In this document: positions 10,601 through 19,255 of the stretch, piece after piece
Position numbering within the stretch: position 1 is the stretch's first letter
Layout: each line of letters opens with the position of its first letter
Origin: Anderseniella sp963759095
Lineage (GTDB): Bacteria > Pseudomonadota > Alphaproteobacteria > Rhizobiales > Aestuariivirgaceae
Reading direction: 5' to 3'
Assembly (NCBI GenBank): GCA_963759095.1
Contig: CAVWYF010000017.1
Coordinates: 1-64,000 of the forward strand
DNA: 64,000 bases
The notes under the pieces: generated by a model
Told to the model about the DNA's origin: nothing
Database searches by the model: none
Seen by the model: the letters and a program-made list of their open reading frames with translations, nothing else
Made by a program: the position numbers and the translations under genes

Positions 10601-12398
10601 CAGTTGTCGCTCCTGATTTGCCGGAAGGCTGGACGACATAGGTGTTTTCATCCAGTGCCCTGAGCCCCATGTCTTCCAGCAGCGGCAGCCGGGCCGACAA
10701 TGGTACCGGTGATGCGAGATTGAACAGCTTCAGCCTGACCGCACCGTGATTTCCAACCGGTGTAGCAAACTCGGCGGCTGTGCACGTTTGGGCATCCAGC
10801 GCATCCATGATTGCGATATCGTGCTGTGCGCTCCTGATCTTGTTCGCCTCGCGATATGCCGGAGGAAACGCACTGGCATAACGCCTTGCCAGCGACCTGC
10901 CTTTCGATCCGTCATCTCTCGTCACCAGCGCATCGGAAAGCTCATCGCGCCAGCTGCGCGTCGCTTCGACAATTTCTCTTTCAACCAGATCCGGATCAGG
11001 CAGATTCTTCGCCGACACACCCAGCGAAATAATAAACCGCACGCGAACCAGCGTTCCTTCCCCGAAATTGGGCATGAATTCCAGAGTCTTGCCCTGATAG
11101 CGCTTTTCCAGGATCGCGCCGGCTTTCTCCCTGAGGTCGGACGAGAACCCGTCGCGCGGAAAGAACACAAACGCAATTGCATATCTCTCAAACCGGTCCA
11201 GCCGCACAAACACGCGCGTGCGCGGCCGTTCATGCAGACGCCACATGCCCATAGCAAGCGGTGCCAGTTGTTCGGATTCGATCTGGAACAGGTCATCGCG
11301 CGACATGGTCTCAAGTATGTTCAACAGACCCTTGCCGGAATGGCCACTCGCTGTGAAACCACTGAGCGCCATCACCGCGTCGATGCGGCGGCGCAGCAGC
11401 GGAATACCGCTGGCGGCTTCGGTATAGGCCGTTGATGCAAAAAGGCCGACAACGCGCAACTCTCCAATGACATTTCCCGACTGGTCAAAGTCATACAAGC
11501 CCACATAATCCATGACTGCGGACCTGTGTACACGTGAGACAAGGTCAGATTTTTCGACAACGATTGCATATCCGGATTTGTAGTTTGACAGGTCCCGTTT
11601 CGCCGCATTCTGGATCACCTGGCGTCTTTGGAGGCGCAGAACCCCAAGCGATGATTTTTCGTCGGCGAGCATTTGTTTCTTGCCGCCTTTTTTCCCGAGA
11701 TTGTATTGGCACATGCCCAGGAAAGTGAATTTGTTGTTCAAAAGCCAACTCAGAAAATCGATGGTTTCGCTGACGATAGCCGTTGGCAGTGGTGAAGGCT
11801 TTGTTCTGAGGCTGTCAATTCTTCCCTGTATGACGTGCTGCATGGGCTGCCAGTCAACCACGGCTGCTCGAATTTCATCCAGAATGTCGGTGAGCTCGCT
11901 GACCAGTTCATCCTGTTCGCGGCTGGAATTCAACGCTTCGAGATGGATATGCAGGTAGCTTTCGCGCAGGAAATCTGCTGACTGTTTCTTCGAGTTGTCC
12001 AGGGTTTTCAGTTTGCCCTTGCTGTCGCGCTCGCTGGCAAACACCGGATGTAACACGGTGTGGACGGTGTGCCCTTTTGTCGACAGGGCATTGATGACCG
12101 AATCGACCAGAAACGGCATGTCGTCATTCAGGATTTCCAGAATGCAGCGCTGTGCCAGTATTCCGTCCTGGACGCCTGAGTCCGAAATCCGGATCTTGAC
12201 GCGGCCAGGGGATTTGGCGTCCAGAAACTCCCTGGCTTTCCCGACAAGCAGATCGATGTCTGAGTTTGTCAGTCCGGCAACGTCTTCTTCGGCGGCTTCG
12301 CGGAACAGCTGTTTGCGTAGTGTTTTTTCCAACAAGCTCTTAGCTGTCTTTTTTGTTGCACGTTTCTGCAAGGAGCCTGATTTGGATATTTCTGACAC
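7614..12398 (-). CDS. NAD-specific glutamate dehydrogenase, large (~180 kDa) class
   Basis: Oxidatively deaminates glutamate to 2-oxoglutarate with NAD. At about 1594 residues it belongs to the giant Bac_GDH class found in alphaproteobacteria, Pseudomonas and Streptomyces. The long N-terminal half carries regulatory ACT-like regions; the catalytic core near residues 800-860 has GGLRWSDRAEDFRTE and VPVGAKGGFIPR, with the substrate-binding lysine, followed by a Rossmann domain and a helical C-terminal region. The frame opens at a TTG (12419), but a GTG at 12398 follows a GGGTGG ribosome site with 6-nt spacing and gives MSEISKSG, so it is preferred. It is transcribed divergently from the AhpD-like gene. 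Confidence 0.93.
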   Translation of the reverse strand: MSEISKSGSLQKRATKKTAKSLLEKTLRKQLFREAAEEDVAGLTNSDIDLLVGKAREFLDAKSPGRVKIRISDSGVQDGILAQRCILEILNDDMPFLVDSVINALSTKGHTVHTVLHPVFASERDSKGKLKTLDNSKKQSADFLRESYLHIHLEALNSSREQDELVSELTDILDEIRAAVVDWQPMQHVIQGRIDSLRTKPSPLPTAIVSETIDFLSWLLNNKFTFLGMCQYNLGKKGGKKQMLADEKSSLGVLRLQRRQVIQNAAKRDLSNYKSGYAIVVEKSDLVSRVHRSAVMDYVGLYDFDQSGNVIGELRVVGLFASTAYTEAASGIPLLRRRIDAVMALSGFTASGHSGKGLLNILETMSRDDLFQIESEQLAPLAMGMWRLHERPRTRVFVRLDRFERYAIAFVFFPRDGFSSDLREKAGAILEKRYQGKTLEFMPNFGEGTLVRVRFIISLGVSAKNLPDPDLVEREIVEATRSWRDELSDALVTRDDGSKGRSLARRYASAFPPAYREANKIRSAQHDIAIMDALDAQTCTAAEFATPVGNHGAVRLKLFNLASPVPLSARLPLLEDMGLRALDENTYVVQPSGKSGATTDAVYIHEVALNRDNDAPIDEQGYQQLQDCFLAVWTGKADSDPLNGLVLSASLSWQEVTVLRACARYLRQTGFSFALSAIAGTLVRYGDVTRLLVDLFKARFQPGHPKAGTLADREKLQGKLLQNIEDHLANVPSLDDDRIIRHMVGVITATQRTNFFNLENLQDGFPIALAMKIRSKDVPGIPAPVPFAEIFVHSTLVEGVHLRAGKIARGGLRWSDRAEDFRTEVLGLAKAQNVKNAVIVPVGAKGGFIPRQLPAGGSRDEVYQAGTLAYQSFISSLLSLTDNTQAGKIIPPPNMVRQDGDDPYLVVAADKGTAAFSDVANAISSDAGFWLDDAFASGGSAGYDHKKMGITARGGWEAVKRHFRELDRDIQTTPFTAVGVGDMSGDVFGNGMLLSEQTKLLAAFDHRDIFIDPDPDVATSFAERKRLFELPRSSWQDYERKLISKGGGIFSRSEKQISLSPEIMAMTGLSNSKVTPNELMQAIIKCDADLLWFGGIGTYVRGQTESDADAGDKANDAIRVTARELKVKAVGEGANLGMTQLARVEFALNGGRINTDAIDNSAGVNSSDVEVNLKIALGEAEAAGKLKRPARNKLLAAMTDDVADLVLRNNYLQTLCVSLMQGTLSRDRAGLSRLFRELENRGGLDRAIEFLPSGEEFDDRMKSGSSLSRPEMAVLVSYAKIVVFNDLMAQKFASDPYLEVELMRYFPTRMSNTYKAEITSHRLRAEIISTLIANSIVNRCGPLFLFDLANDTGIRAADLARFYVLSRDSFGFVEMNEAIDKLDNQISSDQQMSLYARLQDGLADAVAWFVANENTKSDLSQLVPIYKDGIATLTGALSDVLPKTQKTQLAGDVDKISALGLDAKTALKIAGLRYLVRGLDVVQIARPANRPVKEIAETYFGLSGTLGIDRILASAQSLPSESDYDRQAIAGIRQTVQRSVRSIAADGVKATLSQARQDQVAHTGDELVRITREADFSLAKFAVIASQLGVLAKV

Positions 12399-12515
12399 GA
12401 CGTTCCACCCTTTTTGCAACTACCCAATATTTCACCATAGGACAGCTTTCCGAGAATGGCCATGCATTCAAAACATCTGTATCATCTCCCCTTAATTTCC
12501 AGCGGAGACAATCAC

Positions 12516-13091
12516 ATGACGACTTCCGGCAAGCCTGCCACGGCCCTGACCATCGATCAGGTTGATGAGTTGACAGAGCGCCAGCAGGCCTATTTTGACA
12601 AATGCACCGAGAAGCTTGGCTTCATTCCGAATGTTCTGAAAGCGTACGCTTTTTCATCAGTCAAGCTGCAGGCGTTTGCTGATCTGTACAATGATCTCAT
12701 GTTGGGTGAGTCAAACCTTTCCAAGCTGGAACGCGAAATGATCGCGGTCGCCGTGTCCGGTGTGAACCAGTGTTATTATTGCCTGACAGCGCATGGCGCT
12801 GCCGTCCGGCAGCTCTCCGGTGACCCCGCCTTTGGCGAGCAGATGGTGATGAATTTCCGTGCCGCAGACCTTGATGCCCGGCAGACCGCCATGCTGGAAT
12901 TTGCCGACAAACTCACCCGCACGCCGCATGCAATGGTGGAGGATGATCGCCACGCATTAAGGGCCGCCGGTTTTTCCGACCGAGACATCTGGGACATTTC
13001 AAGCGTCGCCAGTTTCTTCAACATGTCGAACCGGATGGCTTCTGCAGTGGACATGCGGCCCAATGATGAGTATCACGCGCAGGCCCGCTGA
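12516..13091 (+). CDS. Peroxidase-related / AhpD-like carboxymuconolactone decarboxylase family protein
   Basis: A 191-residue all-alpha protein of the AhpD/CMD superfamily. It carries the redox pair CYYC followed by LTAHG (CxxC..H), the active-site arrangement of alkylhydroperoxidases, preceded by LSKLEREMIAVAVSGVN. It resembles the group called uncharacterised peroxidase-related enzymes, which probably reduce hydroperoxides. The substrate and electron donor are unknown. The ATG at 12516 has a GGAG upstream; a longer reading from 12456 lacks a ribosome site. Confidence 0.88.
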   Translation: MTTSGKPATALTIDQVDELTERQQAYFDKCTEKLGFIPNVLKAYAFSSVKLQAFADLYNDLMLGESNLSKLEREMIAVAVSGVNQCYYCLTAHGAAVRQLSGDPAFGEQMVMNFRAADLDARQTAMLEFADKLTRTPHAMVEDDRHALRAAGFSDRDIWDISSVASFFNMSNRMASAVDMRPNDEYHAQAR

Positions 13092-13191
13092 CGGGCCGCA
13101 ACAGACCCATCGGCAAACCATGCATTCATCAACGGACCTGGTTTTTGTAACCGGTCTGTCCAGGACAAAATCTCACAAGGCCTTAACCCTC

Positions 13192-14766
13192 ATGGCTTTA
13201 GACCACGCTTCACGGCGCACGTTCGCAATCATTTCGCATCCCGACGCCGGCAAGACCACGCTGACGGAGAAGCTGCTGCTTGCCGGCGGCGCCATTCGCC
13301 TTGCCGGTGCTGTGCGAACCCGCGGTGCCCAGCGCCGCGCCCGGTCCGACTGGATGAAGATCGAACAGGATCGCGGTATTTCGGTAACCAGTTCCGTCAT
13401 GACCTTCGACTATGATGGCCATACCTGCAATCTGCTCGACACACCGGGCCACGAAGATTTTTCCGAAGATACCTACCGCACGCTGACTGCGGTTGATTCA
13501 GCCATCATGGTCATCGACGCCGCCAAGGGTATCGAAAGCCAGACCCGCAAGCTGTTCGAGGTTTGCCGACTGCGCGATATCCCCATCATCACCTTCATCA
13601 ACAAGGTTGACCGCGAAGGCCGCGACGGCTTTGAGCTGCTCGATGAAATCCAGGAAATGCTGGCGCTGGACGTGTCGCCGATGATCTGGCCCATCGGTAT
13701 GGGATCGGATTTTTACGGCTGCTATGATCTGCGTGACGGGTCGTTCTCGCGCGCATCGCGGCGCGGCGGTCATGTCGACGAGGTCCTTGACGTACCGTCT
13801 CCTGAAAAGCTTGGCGACATGGCGGGTGTGCCGGACCACATCGTGGCGACTTCATCTGAAGCAATTGAACTGGCGCAGGCGGGATATGCGCCGTTTGACC
13901 AGACCTCTTTTCTGGAAGGACATCTGACGCCGGTCATATTCGGCAGCGCGCTGAACGAGTTTTCGGTACAGCCATTGCTTGATTTTATTATCGAACATGC
14001 ACCATCGCCGAGGCCCAGCCCTGCAGAGCCCCGCGAGGTCGCACCGGACGAAGACAAGGTCACCGGGTTCATCTTCAAGGTGCAGGCCAACATGGACAAG
14101 AACCACCGTGACCGCGTGGCGTTCATGCGGGTGTGTTCCGGTCACTTCAAGCGCGGCATGAAACTGAAGCAGGTGCGCACCAACAAGGATATCCTGGTGC
14201 ACAGCCCGATCTTCTTTCTGGCTCAGGATCGCGAAATCGCCGAAGACGCGCGCGCCGGCGACGTCATCGGCATACCCAACCACGGCACTGTGCGTGTCGG
14301 TGACACCTTCACCGAAGGCGAGGTTTTGAGGTTCACCGGGCTGCCCGCCTTTGCGCCGGAAGCGCTTAGGCGCGTGCGGCTGGGCGACATGACCAGGGTC
14401 AAACAGATGCGCGCCGCGCTGGAAGACCTGGCTGAAGAAGGTCTGATCCAGGTATTTCAGCCCGAGGTCGGTTCCCAGTGGATTGTCGGGGTTGTCGGCG
14501 TGCTGCAGCTGGACGTGCTGGCATCACGCGCCAAACAGGAATATGGCGTGGATCTGGAGTTTGAAGCCTCGCCTTACGAAATGGCACGCTGGGTGACATC
14601 TGACCAGCCCGCCGCCTTGACAACCTTCCGCGAGCGCAACCGGCTGGCGATGGCGACAGATCGTGACGGCAGTTATGTGTTTCTCGCCAAAGGTTCATGG
14701 GAACTGGACTACGCAGCCAAAACCTACCAAGACATCCGCTTCCTGCGCACCAAGGAACTGCAATAG
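13192..14766 (+). CDS. prfC: Peptide chain release factor 3
   Basis: Translational GTPase that recycles RF1/RF2 from the ribosome after peptide release. The GTPase domain has G1 SHPDAGKTTLTEK, G3 DTPGHEDFSEDTYRT and G4 NKVDR. The C-terminal part (VGVVGVLQLDVL, PYEMARW) matches the RF3 domains II and III. From the ATG at 13192 it is 524 residues, the usual length; the open frame goes back to 13063, overlapping the previous gene, but that extension has no family counterpart. prfC is patchily distributed in alphaproteobacteria. Confidence 0.94.
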   Translation: MALDHASRRTFAIISHPDAGKTTLTEKLLLAGGAIRLAGAVRTRGAQRRARSDWMKIEQDRGISVTSSVMTFDYDGHTCNLLDTPGHEDFSEDTYRTLTAVDSAIMVIDAAKGIESQTRKLFEVCRLRDIPIITFINKVDREGRDGFELLDEIQEMLALDVSPMIWPIGMGSDFYGCYDLRDGSFSRASRRGGHVDEVLDVPSPEKLGDMAGVPDHIVATSSEAIELAQAGYAPFDQTSFLEGHLTPVIFGSALNEFSVQPLLDFIIEHAPSPRPSPAEPREVAPDEDKVTGFIFKVQANMDKNHRDRVAFMRVCSGHFKRGMKLKQVRTNKDILVHSPIFFLAQDREIAEDARAGDVIGIPNHGTVRVGDTFTEGEVLRFTGLPAFAPEALRRVRLGDMTRVKQMRAALEDLAEEGLIQVFQPEVGSQWIVGVVGVLQLDVLASRAKQEYGVDLEFEASPYEMARWVTSDQPAALTTFRERNRLAMATDRDGSYVFLAKGSWELDYAAKTYQDIRFLRTKELQ

Positions 14767-14983
14767 CGAAAACAGGTGTGGACGCTCAATTGCCGGCGGC
14801 AACCGAAGACCAGTTGCCGATTGCGCGATACCTGATGTTCGGATTCAAGGTTTGTTATACGATTGCCATCAACCAGAACTTGCCTGATGGCGATATCATT
14901 GCGGACGTCGGTTTCAGTCCAACCGAATTTGATAAGCCCTCCGCACTTGTGGGGTAGGGCAGCGGCGTGACAGGCGACTTGTT

Positions 14984-15223
14984 TCAGGCAGCTTTTTCCA
15001 GCGTGACGCCTTTTTCAACAAGCAATGCACGCATATCACCAAGGTCCTGCATGGAGACCATTTCAGACATGGAAAAAGTCACTCCAAAGGCTGTTTCCAC
15101 AGCGAGTATCAACTCGATATGACGCAATGAATCCCAATTCTCGGTGTTACGCCCGTTGGATTCATTGGTGAGTGTATTTACGTCGATATTTAGAATGCTT
15201 GCTACAGTTTCGAAAAGTTTCAT
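14984..15223 (-). CDS. Acyl carrier protein
   Basis: A 79-residue acidic four-helix carrier protein. The phosphopantetheine attachment motif is NWDSLRHIEL with Ser32 as the attachment site. It is not the fatty-acid synthase ACP: sequence and context (66 nt downstream of an MBOAT acyltransferase, same strand) point to a dedicated carrier feeding an acyl-transfer pathway, as DltC does for DltB. The partner MBOAT gene is truncated, so the present function is doubtful. An AAGGGACGG purine-rich ribosome site precedes the ATG. Confidence 0.88.
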   Translation of the reverse strand: MKLFETVASILNIDVNTLTNESNGRNTENWDSLRHIELILAVETAFGVTFSMSEMVSMQDLGDMRALLVEKGVTLEKAA

Positions 15224-15289
15224 GGTCCGTCCCTTTTTTCAGCACAATACTAATCGCCTGTTACAGAACGACTAACAAAGTTTCTGATA

Positions 15290-16441
15290 TTAGAATTGAT
15301 AATAAAGGAATGATGAATCCGATCCGATCATGGAAAACGAAACAACGAACACACCGGCAACGGCCAACCCCCACCTGGCTTGTGGCAACCAAAGTATCTT
15401 TTCGGCAAATTTACCGATTGATTCTGGCTTTTCGTTTGTTGATATCCACGTGCTCGAAACGATTTCCTGTGAGTTCGGCATCAGAAGAACGATTGCGCCA
15501 AACAGCACAATCATCGGAGCAACATCTGCCACGGCAAGTTGTACAAACTCGATTCCTTGCGGCGGAATGAGCAGATTTCCCCCGAACATGGCCGTCAGGA
15601 TCGACATGGCGGTTGGCACGTCAGGCGCGCGGAATACTACCAGACCGCAGACAACGACCAGCATTGTCAGGAACCAGCCCGTGACCGGCGCCGGTTTTGG
15701 CATGTTGAAATACCGCCAGGCATTGTTGATGGCAATTGCGACACCATGGATCAGGCCATAGATCACGAATACCCAACCTGAACCGTGCCAGATACCTGCA
15801 ACCAGCATGGTGAAAACAATAGGCCATGCGCCGGAAACGGCAAACTTGCGGGCCTGTCCGAACTGCCCGGCCACTGCTTTGCGCATACCTTTCATGGCCA
15901 TTGGAGAAAGGACGTAGTTTGTAAAAAACCGCGTCATCGTCATGTGCCAGCGTTGCCAGAAATCTGAAATGCTGGTTGCCTTGAACGGAGAATTGAAGTT
16001 GAGCGGCAGCATGATTCCGAAGATGGCCCCAAGCCCTAGCGCCATGTCCGTATAACCGGAAAAATCGAAATACAACTGGAATGTATAGGCTAGGGCGCCA
16101 AACCATGCGGTCATGGCATCAAGCCCTTGCCCACCTGCGACACCATTGAAAACCGTATCGGAATAGCTGGCAATGCTGTCTGCGAAGACCACTTTTTTGA
16201 ATAGGCCAATCGTGAACAGAGTAAGGCCGGCCGCAATCCGGGTCATGTCCAGAAACGCATCCTTGCGGTCTTCCATCTGCTGAAAGATTTCACGCTGGAG
16301 AACCAGCGGGCCAGCTGTCACGCAGGGGAACAGCGAAGCGAAGGTGAAATATTTGACGAATGATTTTTCCTTGACCATGCCATTATAGGCATCGATCAGA
16401 TATCCGATCTGGATAAAGGTGTAGAATGTGGCTAGCCCCAA
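15290..16441 (-). pseudogene. MBOAT (AlgI/DltB-like) membrane O-acyltransferase, 5'-truncated at IS element
   Basis: About 383 codons of a multi-pass membrane-bound O-acyltransferase. Family signatures are LYFDFSGYTDMALGLGAIFG, DFWQRWHMTMTRFFTNYV and the catalytic-His region AGIWHGSGWVFVIYGLIHG. Related proteins of about 470 residues start with two or three more membrane helices; here the reading begins abruptly at LGLATFYTF, immediately beside the IS3 element end. The missing 5' portion is not found on the other side of the element. The natural role would be transfer of acyl groups to a cell-surface glycan, probably with the adjacent ACP. Probably inactive. Confidence 0.88.
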
Positions 16442-16462
16442 CTGGTTGGTCCGGTTTGAATG

Positions 16463-17278
16463 TTAGTTTATCGTTGGCCTCTGCTGCAATGGGATGATCG
16501 CTTCAGGTGCTGGAGGTCGGTATCCAAGCGAGCTGTGAGGCCGCTTGGTGTTGTAGTGTTGCCGCCACTGCTCGATGACGATCTGAGCCTCTTTCAGTGA
16601 GTAGAAGATCTCCCCGTTGAGCAGTTCGTCCCGGAACCGGGCGTTGAAGCTCTCCACATATCCGTTCTCCCAGGGCGATCCCGGCTCAATGTAAGCCGTT
16701 TGCGCGCCGACTGCACTGATCCAACTGCGGACAGCCTCAGCAATGAACTCTGGGCCGTTATCTGAGCGGATGTAAGCGGGAACACCGCGCAGAATGAACA
16801 GGTCGGTGAGGACGTCGATCACATCGACAGAGTTGAGCTTACGTTTGACGCGGATGGCAAGACACTCCCGGCCAAACTCATCCAAGACGTTCAGGGTTCG
16901 GAATGCCCGTCCATCATCAGTTCGATGATGCACGAAGTCGTAGGACCACACGTGGTTCACGTATTCTGCCCGCAGCCGGATGCACGACCCATCATTGAGC
17001 CACAGACGGCCTTTCTTGGGTTGCTTTGGCGGGACTTTCAGCCCCTCACGTTGCCACAAGCGTTCGATCCGCTTGTCATTGACCTGCCAGCCCGCGTCAC
17101 GTAGCAGCGCTGCAACGCGACGGTAGCCATATCGACCATACTGCCGGGCCAGCTCGATCATATCAGCGACAAGGCGCTCTTCATCTTCTCTGCCCCTGGG
17201 CACGTGGCGCTGTGTAGTGCGATGCTGGCCAAGTACGCGGCAGGCCCGGCGTTCTGAGACGCCTAACCTGCCACGCAC
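16463..17278 (-). CDS. IS3-family transposase OrfB (DDE integrase domain)
   Basis: Catalytic half of the transposase, about 271 residues from the first in-frame start, though translation most likely enters by -1 frameshifting from orfA near 17317. An HTH_21-like segment (RQYGRYGYRRVAALLRDAGW) is followed by the rve integrase core with the DDE triad: Asp in WSYDFVHHRTDDG, Asp in IRSDNGPEF and Glu in GSPWENGYVESFNARFRDE. The C-terminus HYNTKRPHSSLGYRPP is typical of the family. No internal stop is seen, so the element may be active. Confidence 0.94.
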   Translation of the reverse strand: MRGRLGVSERRACRVLGQHRTTQRHVPRGREDEERLVADMIELARQYGRYGYRRVAALLRDAGWQVNDKRIERLWQREGLKVPPKQPKKGRLWLNDGSCIRLRAEYVNHVWSYDFVHHRTDDGRAFRTLNVLDEFGRECLAIRVKRKLNSVDVIDVLTDLFILRGVPAYIRSDNGPEFIAEAVRSWISAVGAQTAYIEPGSPWENGYVESFNARFRDELLNGEIFYSLKEAQIVIEQWRQHYNTKRPHSSLGYRPPAPEAIIPLQQRPTIN

Positions 17279-17310
17279 CTGATCAATGCACTTGCGGCGA
17301 CGTGCGGGGC

Positions 17311-17589
17311 TTAGAAGTTTCCCCGGGCGGCCTCGGCTAGGATTTGCTTGTCGATGGTCAGATCAGCAACAGCACGACGCAGCTGCTCGTTCTCCTTCTG
17401 GAGCTTCTTCAATTCCTTCAGTTGATCAGTGCCCATGCCGCCATACTGCTTGCGCCAGCGGTAGTACGTCTGCTCTGTGATACTCACCTGCCGGATCGCA
17501 TCAACACGAGCCATTCCCTGCCCAACCAGCACATCGACCTGGCGCAACTTCGAGACAATCTCTTCCGGTTTGTGACGCTTCGTAGCCAT
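17311..17589 (-). CDS. IS3-family transposase OrfA (HTH protein)
   Basis: A 92-residue DNA-binding protein starting MATKRHKPEEIVSKLRQ, with a helix-turn-helix (GMARVDAIRQVSITEQTYYR) and a leucine-zipper-like coiled coil (LKELKKLQKENEQLRRAVAD). It ends DKQILAEAARGNF. The last codons contain the heptamer GGGAAAC (17323-17317 on the minus strand), in the X XXY YYZ register for -1 frameshifting into orfB. A TTG start further upstream at 17613 is possible but less likely. Confidence 0.9.
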   Translation of the reverse strand: MATKRHKPEEIVSKLRQVDVLVGQGMARVDAIRQVSITEQTYYRWRKQYGGMGTDQLKELKKLQKENEQLRRAVADLTIDKQILAEAARGNF

Positions 17590-17640
17590 TTTCAGTCCTC
17601 CTTTTACTAACATTTAGGATGGACCAATTCAGTGGGGGAA

Positions 17641-17730
17641 GATCACATCAATACGTCCCGCCCAGGACGCGACAGCCTCTGCCATCCGCTCAGGGACAGT
17701 GGCATCCTGTTTGATGCAGCCGTACTGGAC
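17641..17730 (-). pseudogene. Possible remnant of a short-chain dehydrogenase gene
   Basis: Ninety bases flanking the IS3 element read, on the minus strand, QDATVPERMAEAVASWAGRI then DVI before running into the element. That resembles the beta4 segment of SDR enzymes, where a xDvT.....v..AV...GRIDvLVNNAG pattern is expected; the NNAG part would be missing because the element begins there. There is a stop codon (TGA) directly upstream in frame. This is weak, short evidence and could be coincidence. Confidence 0.25.
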
Positions 17731-17872
17731 TCAGGACCCCTTAATCTGAAAGCTGGCCATGGCTGGATCGACGTTGGCTGATGACGTTTTCAATGTGCAG
17801 TGGTGGCGTTGGAAGAAAAATCACCATTCAGTCGTGCTGCCATTTCCAGGGCGTTGCTTGACAGATTATCGG

Positions 17873-19255
17873 TTACTCGGACGTATTGATCCGCGCGCCG
17901 AATGCCTTGTCCCGGATTTCTTCAAGGTTGCGGCGCGGTTCGTAGAGGTTGACCGACAACCGCAAATCAGCCGCCGTCATGTGCCCGATGGCTGCGACTA
18001 GCTGGTAACCGGCTACAATCCGGTCACGGCGTGCATTTGCCAGGGTAACCTGGGAATCCACCAGTTCATTCTGTGCATCCAGCACGTCAAGGGTTGTTCT
18101 GGTTCCAACTTGAGCTTCCTCGCGCACTCCGTTCAGCGCAACTTGGTTGGCCGCCACCGCGTCATTGGCTGCGGCAATCGTTGCCGTTGCCGCTTTCAGC
18201 AAATGCCAGGCACTGACAACCTGTTCACGAACCTGGCGATGGGCATCCAGAACTTCAAGCCTGCGCTGACTGGCTGTGTGCTTGGCCTCGCGAATACTCG
18301 AATAGACCGAACCTGACTGGTATATCGGAACCGATAGTGTGCCCTGAATAATGCCGGTTTCGGTTGTACCCGAACCGGACGTTGCGTTCTTGCTGACCTG
18401 ATACAGGGCTTCAAAATTCAGCTTTGGCAGCAAATCGGATTTGCGCACGCCGATATTTGCTGCGGCAGCTTCCTCGTTGAAGGCAGCAGCCAAAATCTGC
18501 GGATTTGTCTCGCCGGATATATCGATGGCAGTGCGCAGGGTTTTCGGCACTCTTGGCGACAAGCGCGGGAACTGAAGGCGGCCGGGTTTGTCACCGATGA
18601 TGCGGATGTAGTTTGCCACCGATGTTTCCAGGTTGCCTATTGCGACAGCCAGGTCAGATCGCGCTTGGGACGCGCGCGCGCGCGCCTGGGATACATCCGT
18701 AATGGTAACTTCACCTGCATCAAGCCGTGCTCTTGCGGCGCGAAGCTGCTCAGCGAAGTTGTCGACCGACTGGCGGCGATAATTCACGATCTCGCGATCG
18801 CGAATAACGTTCATATACGCGGTTGCACCGTCAAGCAGCACCTGCTGCTCAACCGCCAGCAAATTCTGATTGCCTGCGAGCACCGTGGCCTCTGCTTCCC
18901 GCAAGGCGTTTTCAGTCTGGAATCCGTCAAAAACAGGCTGCGATAAGGTGATCCGGAAATCACGAGACAGAAAATCGGCTTTGCTGCCAGGAGAACTGTC
19001 CTGATAGATTTTCGCAACCTCGGCATTTGCTGTCACCGTCGGACGCCACCCGGACTTCGCCTGCGGCACCTGTTCATCGGTCGCGCGCTGGCGAGCCTGA
19101 TCAGCTTTCAATTGCGGATTTCCAACATAGGCCTTCGACAACGCGGACGCGATGGTTTCGGCACTTGCCGCCGTGGACTGGAGAAGCATTGGTGTAATGG
19201 CAATACAAAAGGCGCCAAGCCAGCCGGCTTGCTGTCTGAGAGATGATCTCCGCAT
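17873..19255 (-). CDS. TolC family outer-membrane channel of type I secretion
   Basis: A 460-residue outer-membrane efflux protein. Signal peptide 1-32 (core LGAFCIAITPMLL, cleavage after ASA), then ETIASALSKAYVGNPQLKADQ, the usual start of mature TolC. Two OEP repeats with long helices follow (ATVLAGNQNLLAVEQQVLLD; LDVLDAQNELVDSQVTLANARRDR). It forms the trimeric periplasm-spanning exit duct and is the natural partner for the ABC exporter and HlyD-type adaptor encoded from 31.4 to 36.6 kb. The open frame extends to 19354, but the ATG at 19255 places the signal peptide correctly. Confidence 0.92.
   Translation of the reverse strand: MRRSSLRQQAGWLGAFCIAITPMLLQSTAASAETIASALSKAYVGNPQLKADQARQRATDEQVPQAKSGWRPTVTANAEVAKIYQDSSPGSKADFLSRDFRITLSQPVFDGFQTENALREAEATVLAGNQNLLAVEQQVLLDGATAYMNVIRDREIVNYRRQSVDNFAEQLRAARARLDAGEVTITDVSQARARASQARSDLAVAIGNLETSVANYIRIIGDKPGRLQFPRLSPRVPKTLRTAIDISGETNPQILAAAFNEEAAAANIGVRKSDLLPKLNFEALYQVSKNATSGSGTTETGIIQGTLSVPIYQSGSVYSSIREAKHTASQRRLEVLDAHRQVREQVVSAWHLLKAATATIAAANDAVAANQVALNGVREEAQVGTRTTLDVLDAQNELVDSQVTLANARRDRIVAGYQLVAAIGHMTAADLRLSVNLYEPRRNLEEIRDKAFGARINTSE

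Larger units (their letters stand above)
16443..17631 (-). mobile_element. IS3-family insertion sequence, ~1.19 kb
   Basis: A complete-looking IS3-family element with orfA and orfB on the minus strand. The imperfect terminal inverted repeats both carry TTGGTCC and AATGTTAG: left TGGTTGGTCC..AATGTTAG, right (reverse complement) TGAATTGGTCC..AATGTTAG; similarity may extend outward into the CCCC-AACTG / CCCCCACTG flanks. Size and the orfA/orfB layout fit the IS407/IS2-like groups. No matching 3-4 bp target duplication is obvious (flanks end CCCCAAC and start GTGGGGG), which fits a deletion or recombination at the site after insertion. Confidence 0.9.

Noticed and set aside
14778..14957. Short open frame after prfC (GTG start, about 59 residues)
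   Set aside because: No ribosome site, no recognisable family and no conserved context; likely chance.
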